Shown in pieces: positions 51,766 through 52,310 of a DNA stretch of 52,310 bases. This stretch comes from an uncultured Thioclava sp. (GTDB taxonomy: Bacteria > Pseudomonadota > Alphaproteobacteria > Rhodobacterales > Rhodobacteraceae). Position 1 is the stretch's first letter, and every line of letters begins with the position of its first letter. The notes beneath the pieces were generated by a model, which was given only the letters and a program-made list of their open reading frames with translations, was not told the origin of the DNA and did no database searches. The position numbers and the translations under genes are program-made. The stretch is taken from NCBI RefSeq assembly GCF_913064665.1, contig NZ_CAJYBT010000024.1, positions 1 through 52,310 of the forward strand, read 5' to 3'.

Positions 51766-52310
51766 ATGCTGACCAGCGCCGATCAAGCCTTTGCAGCGCG
51801 CCTGACGCAGGCCGTTCCCGAAATGCGCGTCGAGACGCCCGAGCCGCGCTATCTGCAAGAGCCACGCGGGCGTCATCACGGTCACGCCGGGCTGCTGGTG
51901 CGCCCACACAGCACCGGGCAGGTCGTCGCAATCTTGCGGGCCTGTCATGACGCGCGTGTCGGGGTTCTGCCCTATGGCGGGGGCACCGGGTTGGTGGGCG
52001 GGCAGATCATTGAAACCGGCCCCGCCCCCGTGATCCTGAGCCTTGAGCGGATGAACGCGGTGCGCGCGATCACCGGCCATGTTCTGGAAATCGAGGCGGG
52101 GGCGAGCCTGCAAAACGCTCACGACGCCGCAGAAGGCACGGGGCGGTTGTTTCCCCTGACCATCGCAAGCCAAGGCAGCGCGCAGATCGGCGGAGTGCTT
52201 GCGACCAATGCCGGGGGCGTGAATGTGCTGCGCTATGGCAACGCGCGCGAGTTGTGTCTGGGCATTGAGGCCGTGCTCGCCGATGGCACGGTGATCTCGG
52301 GGCTGCGCCA
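51766..52310 (+). CDS. FAD-linked oxidase, GlcD/D-2-hydroxyglutarate dehydrogenase-like (3' partial)
   Basis: The frame from ATG 51766 (GAAGGAG just upstream) stays open to the window edge, giving about 181 residues. It is the PCMH-type FAD-binding domain: LVRPHSTGQVVAILRAC, then PYGGGTGLVGGQ (the FAD-pyrophosphate loop), LEIEAGASLQNAHDAA and ASQGSAQIGGVLATNAGGVNVLRYGNARELCLG. Such enzymes oxidise D-2-hydroxy acids such as glycolate, D-lactate or D-2-hydroxyglutarate. The catalytic C-terminal domain is outside the window, so the substrate cannot be told. Confidence 0.9.
   Translation, partial: MLTSADQAFAARLTQAVPEMRVETPEPRYLQEPRGRHHGHAGLLVRPHSTGQVVAILRACHDARVGVLPYGGGTGLVGGQIIETGPAPVILSLERMNAVRAITGHVLEIEAGASLQNAHDAAEGTGRLFPLTIASQGSAQIGGVLATNAGGVNVLRYGNARELCLGIEAVLADGTVISGLR

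Noticed and set aside
1-52310. tRNA, rRNA, CRISPR arrays, insertion sequences, prophage or integrative element borders
   Set aside because: No cloverleaf with CCA-end context, no regularly spaced repeats and no transposase, integrase or phage structural motif was found in any gap or frame I examined.

Overview
The window is a dense, GC-rich stretch of chromosome with little non-coding DNA and many 4-bp ATGA gene overlaps. The gene content fits an alphaproteobacterium of the Rhodobacteraceae (Roseobacter/Rhodobacter group): fdsGBACD-type NAD-linked formate dehydrogenase, an ectABC-ask cluster with a MarR-type EctR, a uvrC-pgsA-moaD-moaE block, the small cofactor-like FdsD, and a dispersed intergenic repeat (GGAGTATT...GGCTAGATGAAA) of a kind I associate with this family. 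Ectoine synthesis and degradation plus a betaine-type ABC importer suggest a salt-exposed, probably marine or hypersaline, heterotroph. No tRNA, rRNA, CRISPR array, transposase, integrase or phage gene was seen.

Layout. 1-1.6 kb: the end of a TetR-family regulator and a convergent L,D-transpeptidase lipoprotein. 1.7-9.9 kb (+): a catabolic cassette of two peptide-type ABC permeases, a fused double ABC ATPase, an aldehyde dehydrogenase, an SDR dehydrogenase, a P1-family (DmpA/NylC-like) N-terminal-nucleophile hydrolase and a semialdehyde dehydrogenase; no substrate-binding protein is present. 9.96-15.8 kb (-): soluble Mo formate dehydrogenase fdsG-B-A-C(fdhD)-D. 15.9-18.7 kb (+): S49 peptidase, a tiny membrane/zinc-ribbon protein, a Na+/Ca2+ antiporter and a pteridine-reductase-like SDR. 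An AT-rich gap with a perfect DnaA box then precedes uvrC, a lysine 2,3-aminomutase-like radical SAM enzyme, pgsA, moaD and moaE (to 23.3 kb).

23.3-26.2 kb holds a HIT protein and a core-2/GT14-like glycosyltransferase (-) facing a PAPS-dependent-type sulfotransferase (+) across a promoter region with a long inverted repeat. An MFS exporter follows, then (-) a YdeP-type molybdoenzyme downstream of a bd-type (CIO-like) quinol oxidase cydAB. 32.4-42.9 kb is the osmolyte island: ectA-ectB-ectC-ask (-), divergent ectR (+), then doeA, an M20 (ArgE-like) deacetylase and a proX-proW-proV importer (+). 43.0-47.9 kb: a small protein of unknown function and an RND efflux pair behind palindromic operators. 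The right end carries a GMC alcohol/choline dehydrogenase (-), a Kdo transferase, a DUF1178 protein and the start of a GlcD-like FAD oxidase, which runs off the window.

Most genes belong to known families. The points I consider most worth checking are: the peptide/amide catabolic cassette and its hydrolase whose start codon lies inside a dispersed repeat; the glycosyltransferase/sulfotransferase pair; the M20 enzyme replacing DoeB in ectoine breakdown; the strong hairpin between proX and proW; and the DnaA-box region before uvrC. I did not find anything I would claim with confidence as a wholly undescribed system.
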